Positions 21,688 to 33,802 of a stretch of DNA of 64,000 nucleotides are shown piece after piece (positions within the stretch are counted from its first letter, which is position 1; the number at the start of each line of letters is the position of its first letter). Source of the stretch: Symbiodinium natans (taxonomy: Eukaryota; Sar; Dinophyceae; Suessiales; Symbiodiniaceae); the NCBI GenBank assembly GCA_905221605.1, contig CAJNDS010000890.1:279501-343500 (forward strand), given 5' to 3'. Position numbers and translations under genes: made by a program. Under the pieces are notes generated by a model. The model did no database searches, was not told where the DNA came from, and was given only the letters and a program-made list of their open reading frames with translations.

Positions 21688-22787
21688 TCAGATGTCCTGG
21701 GCTGCTGCAGAGGATCATCCTCGCCTCCCCCACAACGGAATGAGACAACTCCAACGTGCAGATAGAGTCTTCGCCCAAGCACAATCCGCATGTCTCAAGG
21801 CACTCAAGGGTCAATCAGCGCGGCCGCAGACAGCAGGCAGGCGCATGAAGCTGAATCCAAAGCAAGCATGGTTGGAGCACAACAAGGCGGCGGCCGTCGC
21901 CAATCAAAACAAACCCTCGGAATCAGTTCACAGTCTCAGCAGCCGAAACAAGTGACCGTTCAGATCTTCGAGATCCGTGAAGGCGTGTGCGGCACCGAGG
22001 AGGACCACCGCAGTTGTTGCTCGGGCTGGAAAGCTCAGGCGAGCAGCATGGTCCTCAAGGCAGGCTTCAGCTGTCCTGGGCTGCTGCTGGAACCTCATCA
22101 CAGCTGGAAACTTGCTTGAGCTTTATGAGTATTACTATTATGATTATGAGTACTAGTATTGTTATTGTTATGATTATTTCTGTTGCATCAGGCCCCTAAC
22201 ACCCAGCTCGGCCCAAATCCAGCCAACGGCAGCAACTCGAGAACGGGGAGTTTTCAGTGGTGTCTGTTACGTCGATGTTAGGTCTCTCTTGTCTGTTCGC
22301 AGAGCATGCCCAAGGAGACTCAGAAGCAGCACGAAGTGCTCCTCAAGTGAGGATTCAGATGTCCTGGGCTGCTGCAGAAGACTCATCATGCCTTACCCTT
22401 CGGCCATTTGCTGCCCGCGCCGCATCAACAGGTTGAACGCCTTTTTAACTGTTAACGAGCACACGCAGCACATCCGCAGGTGAGGTTGCAATCGCCGTGC
22501 CTTGCGCATTCGCAATTCCGGCAAGTCGACCTCCCTTCATGGCAAGCTCAGCTGCAGCATCGGGTTCCTCAGGACAGATCTCAGATGTCCTGGGCTGCTG
22601 CCGGAGCCTCATCACGACTTGCCTTCAGCTTCAAAACCTGACACGATGCGAGTTCGGATGCAGAAAACGAAACAAGAACTCGAGCGCCCGCAGAGCTCCG
22701 GCTCGGCCTGTGCTATCAACCCCAAGCAAGCTCAGTTGCAGCACCATGTCTCCTCAAGCAGGATTCAGATGTCCTGGGCTGCTGCAG
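21688..22787 (+). repeat. Five dispersed copies of a 60-70 bp repeat
   Basis: Core TCAGATGTCCTGGGCTGCTG occurs at 21688, 22067 (one change), 22355, 22581 and 22765. Copies are preceded by a weaker GCTCAG..GCAGCA...TCCTCAAG context and followed by ..TCATCA. Distances between cores are 379, 288, 226 and 184 bp. The intervening DNA is not recognisably repeated. No ORF covers all copies. Confidence 0.85.
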
Positions 22788-22799
22788 TGCTTTCATCAC

Positions 22800-23340
22800 G
22801 TCTTGCCATGGACCGGCTGGTGCGTCGCGAAGTTTGTTGACCTGCAAGCAGCCTGCCTCCGACGTGAGCTCCAAGCAGGATCCCAAACGCTCTAGGCTTC
22901 AGTCTGGTACTATGCCATCGTGTCGTGACCCAGCTCTTTCTCCTCGCCTGCCAAGCAAAAACCGAGCTTTTGAGGAGAGATTGCGTTGGGCCACGAGCTT
23001 CGAAGTGCATTTGGGGCCCAGCGGCTCTGGGGAACCCACGACGGGCGGGGGCCAAAGCATGCTGGCATAGAGACTCTTCAAGAACTGAAAATCCCCTTCT
23101 GTATGCCGGCGGGGGGGGAGAAGAAACACTTGGGAAGCCTGTGAAACTAAGGGCCCGGGCCATGCGCTTCATTCCGTGCCGCCTGAGCTCGAGGAGGGAT
23201 TTCGGGGGCTTCTGGGACTTCGTGGGGTTTTAAGGCGAGAACTGAGGGCGGAGGGCTCTAGACCCACTCCGGGAAGGAGATGAGACGTCAAGGTCAACAG
23301 CCCCTTAACATCCTCAACTCCACATGTCTACATCCTACCC
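22800..23340. other. Unassigned unique sequence
   Basis: GC-rich sequence open in several overlapping frames on both strands. No splice-supported exon chain or family match was seen. Confidence 0.4.
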
Positions 23341-23485
23341 CGTACACCCCTAAACTCTTAAACCACTTGACCCCTAAATCACTAAACCCCCAAACCCCCT
23401 AGTCCCCCTATACCTCTAACCCCCCTAAACCCCTAAGCCCCTAAACTCCTAAACCCCCAAACCTCGCAACCCCCCTAGGCCCTAC

Positions 23486-23551
23486 CCTTCAGCTGCCTGC
23501 TGGGCGCTGTAGGCTTCTTTGGCTTTCGTCAGCTCCTGGCCATCGCAGGCT
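23486..23551 (-). CDS. Exon-like island, coiled-coil
   Basis: Open minus-strand frame after GTCAG and before GTAGGG, reading CDGQELTKAKEAYSAQQAA, helical and charged. It lies between a CCCCTAAA array and a TTTAGGGG array. It probably belongs upstream of the Pro/Ala/Glu-rich exon series at 15.8-21.5 kb. Confidence 0.38.
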
Positions 23552-23584
23552 CTGACGGTTGAGATCGGTTTGAGGTTCAGGACA

Positions 23585-23792
23585 TAGGTTTAGGGTGGGT
23601 TTAGGGGTTTAGGGGTTTAGGGGGTTTAGGGTTTAGGGGTTTAGGGGTTTAGGGGTTTAGGGGTTTAGGGGTTTAGGGGTTTAGGGGTTTAGGGGTCTAG
23701 GGGTCTAGGGGTTTAGGGGTTTAGGGGTTTAGGGGTTTAGGGGTTTAGGGGTTTAGGGGTTTAGGGGTTTAGGGGTTTAGGGGTTTAGGGGA
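23585..23792 (+). repeat. TTTAGGGG (8-mer) array
   Basis: About twenty homogeneous TTTAGGGG units. A CCCCTAAA-rich stretch lies at 23345-23480 on the other side of the exon at 23486-23551, in the opposite orientation. Confidence 0.95.
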
Positions 23793-24587
23793 TAGGGTTC
23801 CGGCTCCCCAGCACCCTTGAATCTCAACTGTTGGGCGTGGATCTGGATCTACCTTTTGGCCTATTTCCTTCAGGGTCCATGTATACTATACTTCCTACAG
23901 CTACTAATGGGAACCCCTTCAAGCCCAAACGTATCTACCACCTGGGTACATGGACCCTTAGGGTTGTTTGGTACACGACACAACAAGGACAATCTACAGC
24001 AGAGACACAAAGAGGAGCATCATTTCTCAACCCCATCTATCATTGATGCTGTCCCCTGCGTCTTGGATGTTCACCGCCCTAAACCCTAAACCGGAAACTC
24101 TAAGCCTCCCTAAGCCTCCCTAAGCCCTACACCCTAAACCCGGGACCCTAAACCCTCAACCCTCAACCCTGAACCCTGAGCTTAGGGATCTTCCGGGGTT
24201 AAGGATCTTAGGGGCCTTGTGGGTTTATCCAGGCGTCGGGCCGTTTCGGGCTTGGCCGCCAAGGGGCGCGATCCGCAAGCCCTTGAACCCTAAACCCTAA
24301 ACCCTAAACCCTAAACCCTAAACCCCAAACCCTAAACCGCGCGTTTTCGGACTGTGCCCACGCATCTCGCAGCTCCCACCAACCAGCAAGATGGGCTTAG
24401 TGAGGAGAATCCTTGGATCAGAGCCGGGAACGGCAAACACTGCACATGAACTTGCCACCCTTGAGCCACAGTCAAGCCATGTGCAAGCTCTGACAGGGTA
24501 CGGACTGACACGGTGCTCTGGGACAGGGTGCCCTATAAGGGCAGGGGAGGCGGAACAGCCAAGAAATTCAGCTCCCCTTCATGACCC

Positions 24588-24742
24588 CAAACCCTAAACC
24601 CTAAACCCTAAACCCTAAACCCTAAACCCTAAACCCTAAACCCTAAACCCTAAACCCTAAACCCTAAACCCTAAACCCTAAACCCTAAACCCTAAACCCT
24701 AAACCCTAAACCCTAAACCCTAAACCCTAAACCCTAAACCCA
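24588..24742 (-). repeat. Perfect CCCTAAA array
   Basis: About twenty-one CCCTAAA units directly downstream (minus sense) of the stop codon at 24759. Confidence 0.97.
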
Positions 24743-24758
24743 AGCCCAAAAATGCTTC

Positions 24759-26346
24759 TCAAGAGGCCATCTGCAAGGCAAGGTGGACGAGCAAACCCAG
24801 CCCCGCGCAGACGGCGAAGGCCACGGGCCCCGTTCGGCGATTGAAGATGCGCTCACTCTGATCATTCCTCGAGAAGCCCGGTGGGTGGAGGCTGGATATT
24901 CAAGTTTGGGGGTTCAAGAAGGCCTGGGGCTTGGGGCTTCGCGGGGCGCGCTTAGGAGTGGGGGGGGGGGGGGGGGTATCAGGGATTTAAAGTCCCTAGG
25001 CTCTCTAAACGCCCATATAAACCTTGAACCTGTAAAGCCCCCGACCCCTAAACCCCGAAATTCCTCTAAGCCTGTAAAGCCATAGACCCCTAAAAGCCCC
25101 CTAAATGCCTATCAAATCCCCAACCCGAAACCCTCGCATCCAACACTGGGCCGGGCAGCTTAACCAAAGCCTTGATACGCTGGAGGTGGGACCATACCTG
25201 AGCTTTGGGCAAAGAGATGGTGAGGTTTGAGGTTTGGGGTTCTGGGGTCTTTACCTCGGGGTTTTCGGGTGTTTGGGCTTTGGGTTTTGTTTGTACATGT
25301 TCTATATGTATATATAGATACATGAATATACATATATATATATATATATAATATCACACATGTACTATTTTCAGGTTGTTAACTCCCACAGCGCAACACA
25401 CGCACGCGCATGAGCCTCCGGGCAGAGAGTGGAAGCTACCTGCGTTTCGTGCCCTCAGAAGCCCAGCAGTCCCCCCGGACCCAGGCGGCACGTAACCCGC
25501 GGGTCCTTCCCTAAACCCTCCCTAAACCCTAAACCCTAAACCCTAAACCCTAAACCCTAAACCCTAAACCCTAAACCCTAAACCCTGAACCCTAAACAAA
25601 GCCCGGGAGTGCTAGGCCAGGAGGTGCCGCTCGCGCCCTAAGAGCTTGTGTAAGCCCAACCGGTAAGTTCCACGGCAAGCTCCACGACGTGAGCTTCCCC
25701 CCCCCCCCCCCAAAAAAAGGGGTAAGGACTTCAATTGGGATGTTCCCCCTGACACTAACAATCCTTAATAATAATAATAATCATAATAATAATAATATCA
25801 TAATATCATAATAACAATAATAATCATAATAATAATAATAACAATAATAATAGGGATTAATCCTACTAAGTACTGTTAGAATATGGGGCAACATCCCAAG
25901 ACTGCAATGTGGTGGCCATCACGCCCCGGCACCCCACACCCCCGTCGAGCCGCCGCATACCAAGCGAAGCAAACTGAAAGCAGGACCAGGAAAAGGGCAT
26001 AGCCTCCAAGCCTGGGCTTCAGGTTGGGGACGGTTTAGGGGTTACTTGGGTTTAGGGCTTAGGGTTGGGCTAGGCTTTTTTTGCACCTCGAACGGGCTCT
26101 TCTGGACCCTTTTGGGGGGGAAGGGGGGGCGGGGGTTCCTTTTGGGGGCGGTAGAAGATGGGCAGGGTAGTTGGTAGTTAGTAGTAGTGTTCTACCCACA
26201 CAGACACAGACACGGACACGGACAGGGACACAGACACAGACACAGACACAGACACAGACACAGACACAGACACAGACACAGACACAGACACAGACACAGA
26301 CACAGACACAGACACAGACACAGACACAGACACAGACACAGACACA

Positions 26347-26379
<33 letters not shown>

Positions 26380-27230
26380 TGCGTAAAAGCAAGGCCACAA
26401 GCGATTATAGCTTTGAAGGTGATTCATCTTACTTGCTCCATGACCCACATGTGCGTAGGTTGTAGAAGTAGGAATGGCAGTAAAGCCTGGTGCGGTGGCC
26501 GGGGGGGGGGGGCAGCGGCTTCTTTTTGAATCTGTGGCGTCCGGAGCCAAGATACCGGTTACACACTACGATGGGGGCTCTCGGCATGAAGTTTTGCAGT
26601 TCAATATGGCTTCAGAGTTCAGGGTGTTGGGTTCAGGGTTTAGGGTTTAAGGTTTGGGGTTTGGGGTTTGGGGTTCTGGGGCCTGCTGAGCCCAAAGCTT
26701 CGGGTTTGGGGCTTATTGCAGGTACTGAGCACACTCTTCTCCTGTCGCCTGATCTGCCATGATCTGCATTGCTTTCCATGATCCGCATTGCCTCGTGTAC
26801 TGGTGTCAATCGCGATAATTTGATTTCTGGCAAGAAGTCACAGATTTCAAGAAGAACCCGCAACACACGAAGCAACACCAAATCCTCCGGCAGAGGTGAG
26901 GGTTCGGGGAGTGGACCTTTCAACACTCTCCTTCAACCCTAAACCCTAAACCCTAAACCCTGACGCCTCGACCCCAAACCCTCAACCCTAAACTCCTTGC
27001 CGCCCTGTGGCGCAACTCGCGACTTGCTCGCGGGATTCAGCCAGAGCCCGCGAGCTTCCCTGGAGCACACCCAGAGACTCCAAAACCCATTAATTAAGCA
27101 ATATACCTTAAATTATAGTAGTAACCCTAATATGATTTAAGGTATATTCCTTAATGAAGCGGTTTTGGAGTCTCTGGGCAGAGCTTTGGCAAAGTAGCGA
27201 GCACATGGGATTCAGCTCATGAGCAACACA
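24759..27230 (-). CDS. Multi-exon gene with possible membrane segments (manual model)
   Basis: Exons 27180-27230, 26994-27059 and 26726-26884 join in phase 0 (92 codons). They read CVAHELNPMCSLLCQSS, ALAESREQVASCATGRQ and LVLLRVLRVLLEICDFLPE. Further exons, not phase-linked by me, are 25903-26011 (GYALFLVLLSVCFAWYAAA, a membrane helix), 25132-25197 (VWSHLQRIKALVKLPGPVL, donor GTTTCGGG) and the last exon 24759-24867 (PVAFAVCAGLGLLVHLAL, a second membrane helix, then TGA). The intron 27060-27179 is a TIR element with a GC donor, and the one right of 25737 is another. It may encode a small membrane protein; function unknown. The last exon is also open on the plus strand. Confidence 0.4.
25737..25902 (-). 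mobile_element. MITE-like element (GGGATGTTCCCCC family) at an exon edge
   Basis: Ends GGGATGTTCCCCCT and GGGGCAACATCCC, with inner ACTAACAATCCTTAAT / ACTAAGTACTGTTAG ends and an internal AAT/ATC microsatellite (25768-25852). On the minus strand the right edge is the donor GTCTTGGGATG directly after the open exon 25903-26011. Confidence 0.7.
26200..26378 (+). repeat. CAGACA hexamer and CA microsatellite
   Basis: (CAGACA)n followed by (CA)n. The Val/Cys, Gln/Thr and Arg/His runs of the ORFs here are translations of it. Confidence 0.98.
27060..27179 (-). mobile_element. TIR element coinciding with an intron, family CCCAGAGACTCCAAAACC
   Basis: Plus-strand ends CCCAGAGACTCCAAAACC and GGTTTTGGAGTCTCTGGG are perfect inverted repeats, with inner ATACCTTAAAT / ATTTAAGGTAT. 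On the minus strand it begins GCCCAGAG (GC donor) and ends GTGCTCCAG between the phase-0 exons 27180-27230 and 26994-27059. Confidence 0.8.
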
Positions 27231-27280
27231 CTACTCCGACAGCTCCCAAGCATGGTGCCAGGCCTTTTATTTATTTTATG

Positions 27281-27311
<31 letters not shown>

Positions 27312-27654
27312 TCATTTGTTTACTTATATATATTTAATTATATTTTCTTTTTTTTTGGCGGGCGGGGGGGGCGGGGGCGAAACCTAAAATCTCATTTCGA
27401 TCTGATCCCAGCAACTCAGGCAGCAAGGTCAAAGGGTCCGAAGGTCCGTCAACCCCAGCCTTAAACACGAAACCCGAAACCCTAACCCTAAACCCAAAAC
27501 CCTAAACCCTAAACCCTTCAACCTGTGCACCTCGAAAGCCCGAAGACTGCGAAAGCCCACCCAGCCAGGGCCCCGGCTCCCGATCGTCGACGCCCCCCGT
27601 GTGTTTCATGTGCCCGGTGAGGCTATAGCGCCACAGGCCTTTTTTTTTTTTTTT

Positions 27655-27675
27655 TGGGGGGGGGGGGGGGGGGGT
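27655..27675 (+). repeat. Poly-T / poly-G tract
   Basis: A run of T (27640-27655) passes directly into a run of G, followed by a short TTTAGGG-like tract. Confidence 0.9.
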
Positions 27676-28977
27676 TAGGGTTTCGGGTTTAGGGCTTTGC
27701 GCTATGGGTTTTGGGTTTTGGGCTTGTTAGGGTTGTTAGGGTTTAGGCTTTAGGGCTTTAAAGGCGCTAGTGTGCTGGGATCCTAGCTTAGCCCCTGCAG
27801 ATGCGACTGCCGCACAACAAGTCTTGGATCCTGGAGGGCGCCAACCTGAAGGTGTTCATAGGTAGTCATGAGTAAGTTATGAGTATATAACTCCTTGAAC
27901 CCCCTCCCTTGAGAACCCTATAAGTAAGGCTACGTACTCAGTGTTGCAAAACCAGCTACGAAAAACACAAGGCTGCGTAGAAGTACCCGTGAACCTTCAA
28001 GTACGAGTGTATGTGCCCCTGGACCGATGCTTTTATGAGGCCAAGGAGGTTCAAGACCAGCCTGGCCTATAGCAATCATAGCCAGCGCAAAGACGGTGTG
28101 CATCCATTCTAGCATGGTCCTGGAGACAAGTCTGACCGCTATGAAAGACCTGGGGGCCCTTGCTAGGAACGGAAATCTGCTCCAAAAAGTATTGAACCGC
28201 CAAAACTCTACAACCCACAGTAGCATCCGACAACTCAATCCGTCTGCCGTAGCAGCGAAACGAAGAGTGGACATTTGGTGTCAGTCTTCGGGGCTCTATC
28301 GCAGCTGAGGGCTTCCAGAAAGCGTATTGCATTTTTGCATTTTGTGTGGGGAGCTTTGAAGAGGTTTAAGTTGCTTTATCTCTTTTCCTTTTTTGGGGGG
28401 TGGGGTTGGGGTGGGGGGGGTGGGGGTGGTGGGGGGGTGGGGGTGGGGGGGGGTTCAGGGTGCTCTTCTGCGACGCCCCCCACGCCCTTGCAGTTTCTGT
28501 GGCCCTTCTTGACTCCCAACTCATATCCCTCACCAACTCATCCGGTATCGAAAGGAGTACACATCAAGCCTGCAACGGCCGACGCAACCCGTCCCTCCGG
28601 CACAAGAGCCCAGATGATCCCCAACCCTACATTCGCCAGATTACCCCCAAGGGGACTTTTGGGTGTTTTGGGAAGCTTCGGAGGCAGAAGGCACTCTTGG
28701 GAACCTGGTATCTTTCCGGAGTTTTCCTCATTTTGGACCAAGTTGATGGAGCCTTTTGGAGTCTGTTTAGACAAATAACATTGCAAACTCCGAATGATAT
28801 GTCAGCAAACAGAGAGAAAGAGAGAGCGGCTTTAAGAAAAACTGTACGCTTCAGTGGCTGTGGATTGGAAAGGAATAGCCCGTGAACCACACACAACTTC
28901 CCCTTATTGGTTTTGTCTCGAGAGTTTAAGGTTTAGGGGATTCGGAGTTTAGGAGTTCGGATGTAAAGATTTTGGGG

Positions 28978-31460
28978 TCAGGAGCCCCAAGATCCAAACT
29001 CGAGCTGCGCAGCCAAGGTTTGAAAACCCGTGTCCATCTGCCACCGAAACCCTCGACCCGAAATGACCACACAAAAACCTCAACCCTCAACCCAAACTCT
29101 GCAACAAACCCTACACCCTAAACCCTGAACCCTAAACCCTAAACCCTAAACCGCCCAAACCCTAAACCCTAAACACTAAACCCTAAACCCTAAACCCTAA
29201 ACCGCCCAAACCCTAAACCCTAAACCCTAAACCCTAAACCCTCCTCTCTGAGGCAAGCAAGTTCTTTGGCTCAATGATGCGGGCATCCTCCTCGCTCCAA
29301 GGTTCCAGATTCGGGGCTTGGGTGGTGTTCAGGTTGCTGGGTTTGGGTTTAGGGTTTAAGGGTTAAGGGTTTAGGGTTTAGGGTTTAGGGTTTAGGGTTT
29401 AGGGTTTAGGGTTTAGGGTTTAGGGTTTAGGGTTTAGGGTTTAGGGTTTAGGGTTTAGGGTTTAGGGTTTAGGGTTTAAGGGTTAGGGTTTGGGGTTTAG
29501 GTTTTAGGGGTTAGGGGAAACTGGTTCTGACCTGAGTCACAAGCACCCAGTCCGAACCAACGAACCTTCTGGTGGCATGTGCACGCCAAAGTAAGATTGG
29601 AGAGTTTGGGCTCGGTGTCCGGGCTTGTGAGGAATCCGAAACCCGAAACCCCAGACATTGGCCCAACCCTAAACCCGACAAACCCTCAGCCCGAAGCCCC
29701 GAAGCCTTCAACCACACCCGCCTGGCTTGTTCCATCCACCTCCAAGCCCTCCGGACCCGCCTTTGGTCGTTCAGCTCAAGGGCATAGAGGGCTGAGGGTT
29801 CAGGGAGAAACCCTAAACCCTAAACCCTAAACCCTAAACCCTAAACCCTAAACCCTAAACCCCAAGTCCGCCCTTGGAAAGAGCTCGGGGCGGTCGGGGA
29901 CTGGAAGTGTCAGTGTTTGGGTCGGCCGTGTCACAGTGTCTCCAGTTTGGGTGCTCAGGGCTCTTCTTCAGTTTAGGGTTTAGGGTTTAGGGTTTAGGGT
30001 TTGGGGTTTAGGGTTTAGGGTTTAGGGTTCAGGGTTCAGGGTTTAGGGTTTAGGGTTTAGGGTTTAGGGTTTAGGGTTTAGGGTTTAGGGTTTAGGGTTT
30101 AGGGTTTAGGGTTTGGAGTTTAGGGTTTAGGGTTTAGGGCTTAGGGTTTGGAGTTTAGGGTAGGGTGTAGCGGTTCCGGCGGGGGAAACTTGCGGATTCT
30201 TGATGGAGGTACATCTCGGTTCAGAGTCCCAAAGCCTCCACACTGGCCTCAGAACCACTAAGCCAACCCTAAAACCCATAGAAACACTGAGCCCTCAACC
30301 CCTACAACCCTAAACCCTCAACTCCCTAAACCCTAAATCCTAAACCCTAAACCCTAAACCCTAAACCCTAGACCCTAAAAACCCTTGCTGGTAGGAAGCA
30401 GGGCCATCCGTGAAGCCACACACACCCGGCTGAGGGCGGCGCCAGCCGAATGCTCTTCCTCCACGCCTCGGTTCCCCCAAAGAAAGGGTTTAGGGTTTAG
30501 GGTTTAGGGTTTAGGGTTTAGGGTTTAGGGTTTAGGGTTTAGGGTTTAGGGTTTAGGGTTTAGGGTTTAGGGTTTAGGGTTTAGGGTTTAGGGTTTAGGG
30601 TTTAGGGTCAGTTTAGGGTTTCGGGCTTGGGGTCTAGGGTTCAAGGTTTAGAGCTGAAAACAGGGTTTGGTGCGGCTTTCGGGTCTAACCATTTGTCTTG
30701 CTGAATGCATTCATGAGCCACATGACCCCGCTGTATGACAACCCTACCTCAACCCTAAACCCTAAACCACAAACCCTAAACCCTAAACTAAACCCACAAA
30801 CCCTAAACCCTAAACCCAAACCTGAAGCTTTAACTGGCACAATACATAGGGGAGCTGTATTTCGGAGCGACCAACTTCTTTTGGTTGGGGGCACCTGTAG
30901 CCCTGCTTAAGCCTTCCAACTACGGAAGCCAGATGAAAGGTTGTGTGAAAGCGCCTAAGCCTAAACCCTAAACCCTAAACCCTACACCCCAAACCCGAAA
31001 CCCTAAACCCCAAACCCTAAACCCTAAACCCGAAACCCTAAACCCTTTCCGGGTTTAGAGCTCAATCCTGAACCCTTAAATAACAAAGCGCAAGAAAGGG
31101 CAAACGGACCGCGCCTGCGTGTTCGCTGCAGCCTCGCAAAGGCAGACTTTGGGGGCCCTTTTTTTGGAGACACTTTTTGTAGGGAACCCTGCTACAAAAG
31201 CTGTCTATCTAAGGGGAGCCTGGTGTAGAGCGGCCCCCATGTGCCCCGGTTCCAACCGAATACAAGGCCAAAGAAAGCAAATGCCCCAAGACATCGCGAA
31301 GCAGAAAAATCAAAGGTAAACACAACTTCTCATTCTTGGTGCCGCAAAGCAATACTCCCTAAAAACTTCTTGTGGTGTCGTGTGCGTGTTTGGGGTTTTC
31401 GTGCTTTGTTGCGGCGGCATTCGGTTCTTGGCCGTGTCAGCCCGCTCCGACACCCTATCC
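28978..31460 (-). CDS. Ten-exon gene with telomere-repeat introns (manual model)
   Basis: Exons: 31322-31460, 31110-31188, 30835-30894, 30662-30747, 30383-30466, 29861-29965, 29718-29774, 29532-29610, 29240-29316 and 28978-29037, ending in TGA. Every junction is in phase, giving 274 residues from the first modelled exon. Segments include DTAKNRMPPQQSTKTPN, RGHVAHECIQQDKWLD, SPEHPNWRHCDTADPN, RRVRRAWRWMEQARR, LACTCHQKVRWFGLGACD, EPWSEEDARIIEPKNLL and FQTLAAQLEFGSWGS. Donors are GTTTAGGG, GTTTTTAGGG, GTTAAAG, GTCAGA and similar. Most introns contain TTTAGGG or CCCTAAA arrays. I do not recognise the protein. Several exons are open in other frames, so phase agreement is weaker evidence than it looks. 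The start is not found. Confidence 0.42.
29345..29515 (+). repeat. TTTAGGG array
   Basis: Nearly perfect array that fills most of the inferred intron 29317-29531. Confidence 0.95.
30485..30610 (+). repeat. Perfect TTTAGGG array
   Basis: Fills most of the inferred intron 30467-30661. Confidence 0.95.
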
Positions 31461-31689
31461 CTACATCAATGACATGTTTAAGGTTTACGATTGAAATGTG
31501 TGGGCTGATGAGACTGCAAATACGGTCAAGCCAAGAAGAGGGGACAGTTAGCTAAAAACCGATGTACATGATAATAGTATATGCGAATAAGCTTTACAAG
31601 GTATTATACATGGAAGAAAGCTACCTGCCATGCGCATACCCACACCCAAACCGTCATATCGCGAACATGACCCGAAAACCATCGCTGCT

Positions 31690-31965
31690 ACAACAAACCC
31701 TAAACCCTAAACCCTCAACCCGAAACCCCCAAACTCTCAACCACAAACCCCAAACCCACAACCCCAAACCCTCAACCCCCAAACCCAAACCCTCAACGCC
31801 AAACCCCCAAGCTCTCAACCCCCAAACCCTCCCCAAACCCAAAACCCCCAAACCCTCCCTAACAAACCCCCAAACTCTCAACGACCCCGCCAAACCCAAA
31901 ACCCAACCCCTAAACCCTAAACCCTAAACCCTAAACCCTAAACCCTAAACCCTAAACCCTAAACC
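31690..31965 (-). repeat. Degenerate to perfect CCCTAAA array
   Basis: CCCCAAACCCTCAAC-type degenerate units (31690-31910) grade into perfect CCCTAAA (31911-31965). Confidence 0.92.
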
Positions 31966-32121
31966 CCACACCTTACCTTCCCTGAGTGCCTCCTGCGCCT
32001 CGCGCGCATCGGCTCGACTCTGCAGTGCGAAGTTCAGGTCCTTTCAGCGGATTAAGGGTTTAGGGTTTAGGGTTTCGGGTTTAGGGTTTAGGGTTTCGGG
32101 TTTCGGGTTTAGGGTTTGGGT

Positions 32122-32180
32122 TCAATAGCAATCCTATTATAATCCCGATTAACGACTGTTAGGACAAGGGGGAACATCCC
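32122..32180. mobile_element. Partial GGGATGTTCCCCC-family element
   Basis: Only the right half (GACTGTTAGGACAAGGGGGA, then ACATCCC). A similar right-end copy is at 33354-33431. Confidence 0.6.
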
Positions 32181-32834
32181 AGGGTTTAGGGTTGTTGGGT
32201 TTGGGGTGCTTTTGAACTTCGTTAGGGGGCTTCTCAAAAAATAACCGGGTTTGAGAAAAATCCTGCTAAGAACTCGTAGGCACAGGGGCTTTCGTGGACT
32301 CTAAGGGTTTTTTTGGGGCAACCCTAAACCCTAAACCCTAAACCCTAAACCCTAAACCCCAAACCCGAAACCCTAAACCCAATGCTTTCCAAATTTGAGC
32401 GCCTTGGGGCCCTGCGAAGCCTTCAGGGTTTAGGGCTGTTGACTTCGGGGGCCTATTGGCTCTCAGGATTTTGGGAAATTGTGGGGACTTCCTGGGCCGT
32501 CATAAGTGGGGGGTTGGAAGTGCCCCAAGACTACTATTTACTTCAGAACCCCAAAAAATTTTAAAAGAAAATGGTCCCGATATGCCTGGTCCCCTTTGAG
32601 GGGTTTATGAGGTGCCGTACAAGATGGACCTACCCAAACCCTGGCCCCGGATTTAGGCTTTAGGGAGGGTTTAGGGTTCAAAGCTTAGGGTTCGGGTTTA
32701 GTGTTTAGGGTTTAGGGTTTAGGGTTTAGGGTTTAGGGTTTAGGGTTTAGGGTTTAGAGTTTAGGGTTTAGGTTTTAGGGTTTAGGGTTTAGGGTTTAGG
32801 GTTTAGGGTTTAGGGTTTAGGGTTCAGGGCTATA

Positions 32835-33802
32835 GGGTCGTCGCACAGCCCCCCAGCGCGAGAAGCTCGGATCCTGCTTCTCCGCGCTCTCGCTCTCTGA
32901 GAAGAATTCGTACCTTCGACTGTGAGATTTCGAGAGCCCTGAAACCCTGAAACCCTGAAACCCCTGGTTTAGGGCATAGAGCTCAGGGCAGTCAAGAAAC
33001 CGCATGCCGCAGGCTTCGGGTCTCGGGTTTCGGGTGTGGGTCTTTCCTGACACTGGTTCAGGTTTTTGAGCTTGGGGCTTAAACCTCCTAACCCCTGCTT
33101 GGAGGTTCATGGGTTAGTTACCCTGTGGTTAGACGTTGTGTCTGTGGGTGCGGGGTGGTGGTGGGTGGGGGGGGGGGGGGGGGGGGGGGAGTACCATCGC
33201 CCGGGCGCACCAGGTGGGCACGGGGGAGATGGTGTCATGGTACAAGTTTGCCAGGACGTAGGTGGCCACCTCAGTCGGGAGTTAGGGCCTTGGGTTTTGG
33301 GGCGACAGTTATCTGTTCAGGGGGCTCCACTAGATTGGATGCACCCCCTTTTCCTAACAGTCCGTAACAGGGATTCTAACAAGGGGTACCATAATCCCTA
33401 TTAAGGACTGTTCGTATAACGGGGAACATCCCAACCCTGGAGCCTTTTAACACGGCCCTAAGCCCGTTCAGGGCTTGGGTCTGAAGAGATGTTGATGCTT
33501 CAGGGCTCTTTCGCCCGGAACCCCAAAACCCTGAAACCCAAAAAGCCTGAAGCCCTCAAACCCCAAAACCCTAAAGCCCCAAAACCCTGAAACTCAAAAA
33601 CCCTGAAGCCCTTAAACCCCAAAACCCTAAAGCCCCGAAACCCTGAAACCCTAAAAACCCTACACCCTGACCCTAAACCCTAAACCCTACACCCTAAACC
33701 CAAAACCCTAAACCCTACACCCTGACATGCCCCCTGAGGCCGCCAACATTGAAGTTCGGGATCTGCCGCAGGCTTGCATCCTGCCGAAGCTCCTCCAGCC
33801 AC
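32835..33802 (-). CDS. Three exon-like islands
   Basis: 33727-33802 reads WLEELRQDASLRQIPNF after the acceptor GCGAG and before GTCAGG; its start resembles the exon at 34119-34191 (WLEKTSQ), suggesting duplication. 33211-33269 reads VATYVLANLYHDTISPV after CTGAG, with the donor GTGCGC. About 32835-33025 is one open frame containing GMRFLDCPELYALN and, after a short GTTTCAGG repeat, RRYEFFSESESAEKQD. These look like exons of one or more minus-strand genes, but I could not join them in phase. Confidence 0.35.

Noticed and set aside
21688-22787. CRISPR-like array
   Set aside because: Repeat spacing varies from 184 to 379 bp, repeats are degenerate and the context is eukaryotic.
26059-26550. Long ORF with Cys-Val repeats (and Gln-Thr, Arg-His versions in other frames)
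   Set aside because: It is a translation of the CAGACA/CA microsatellite.
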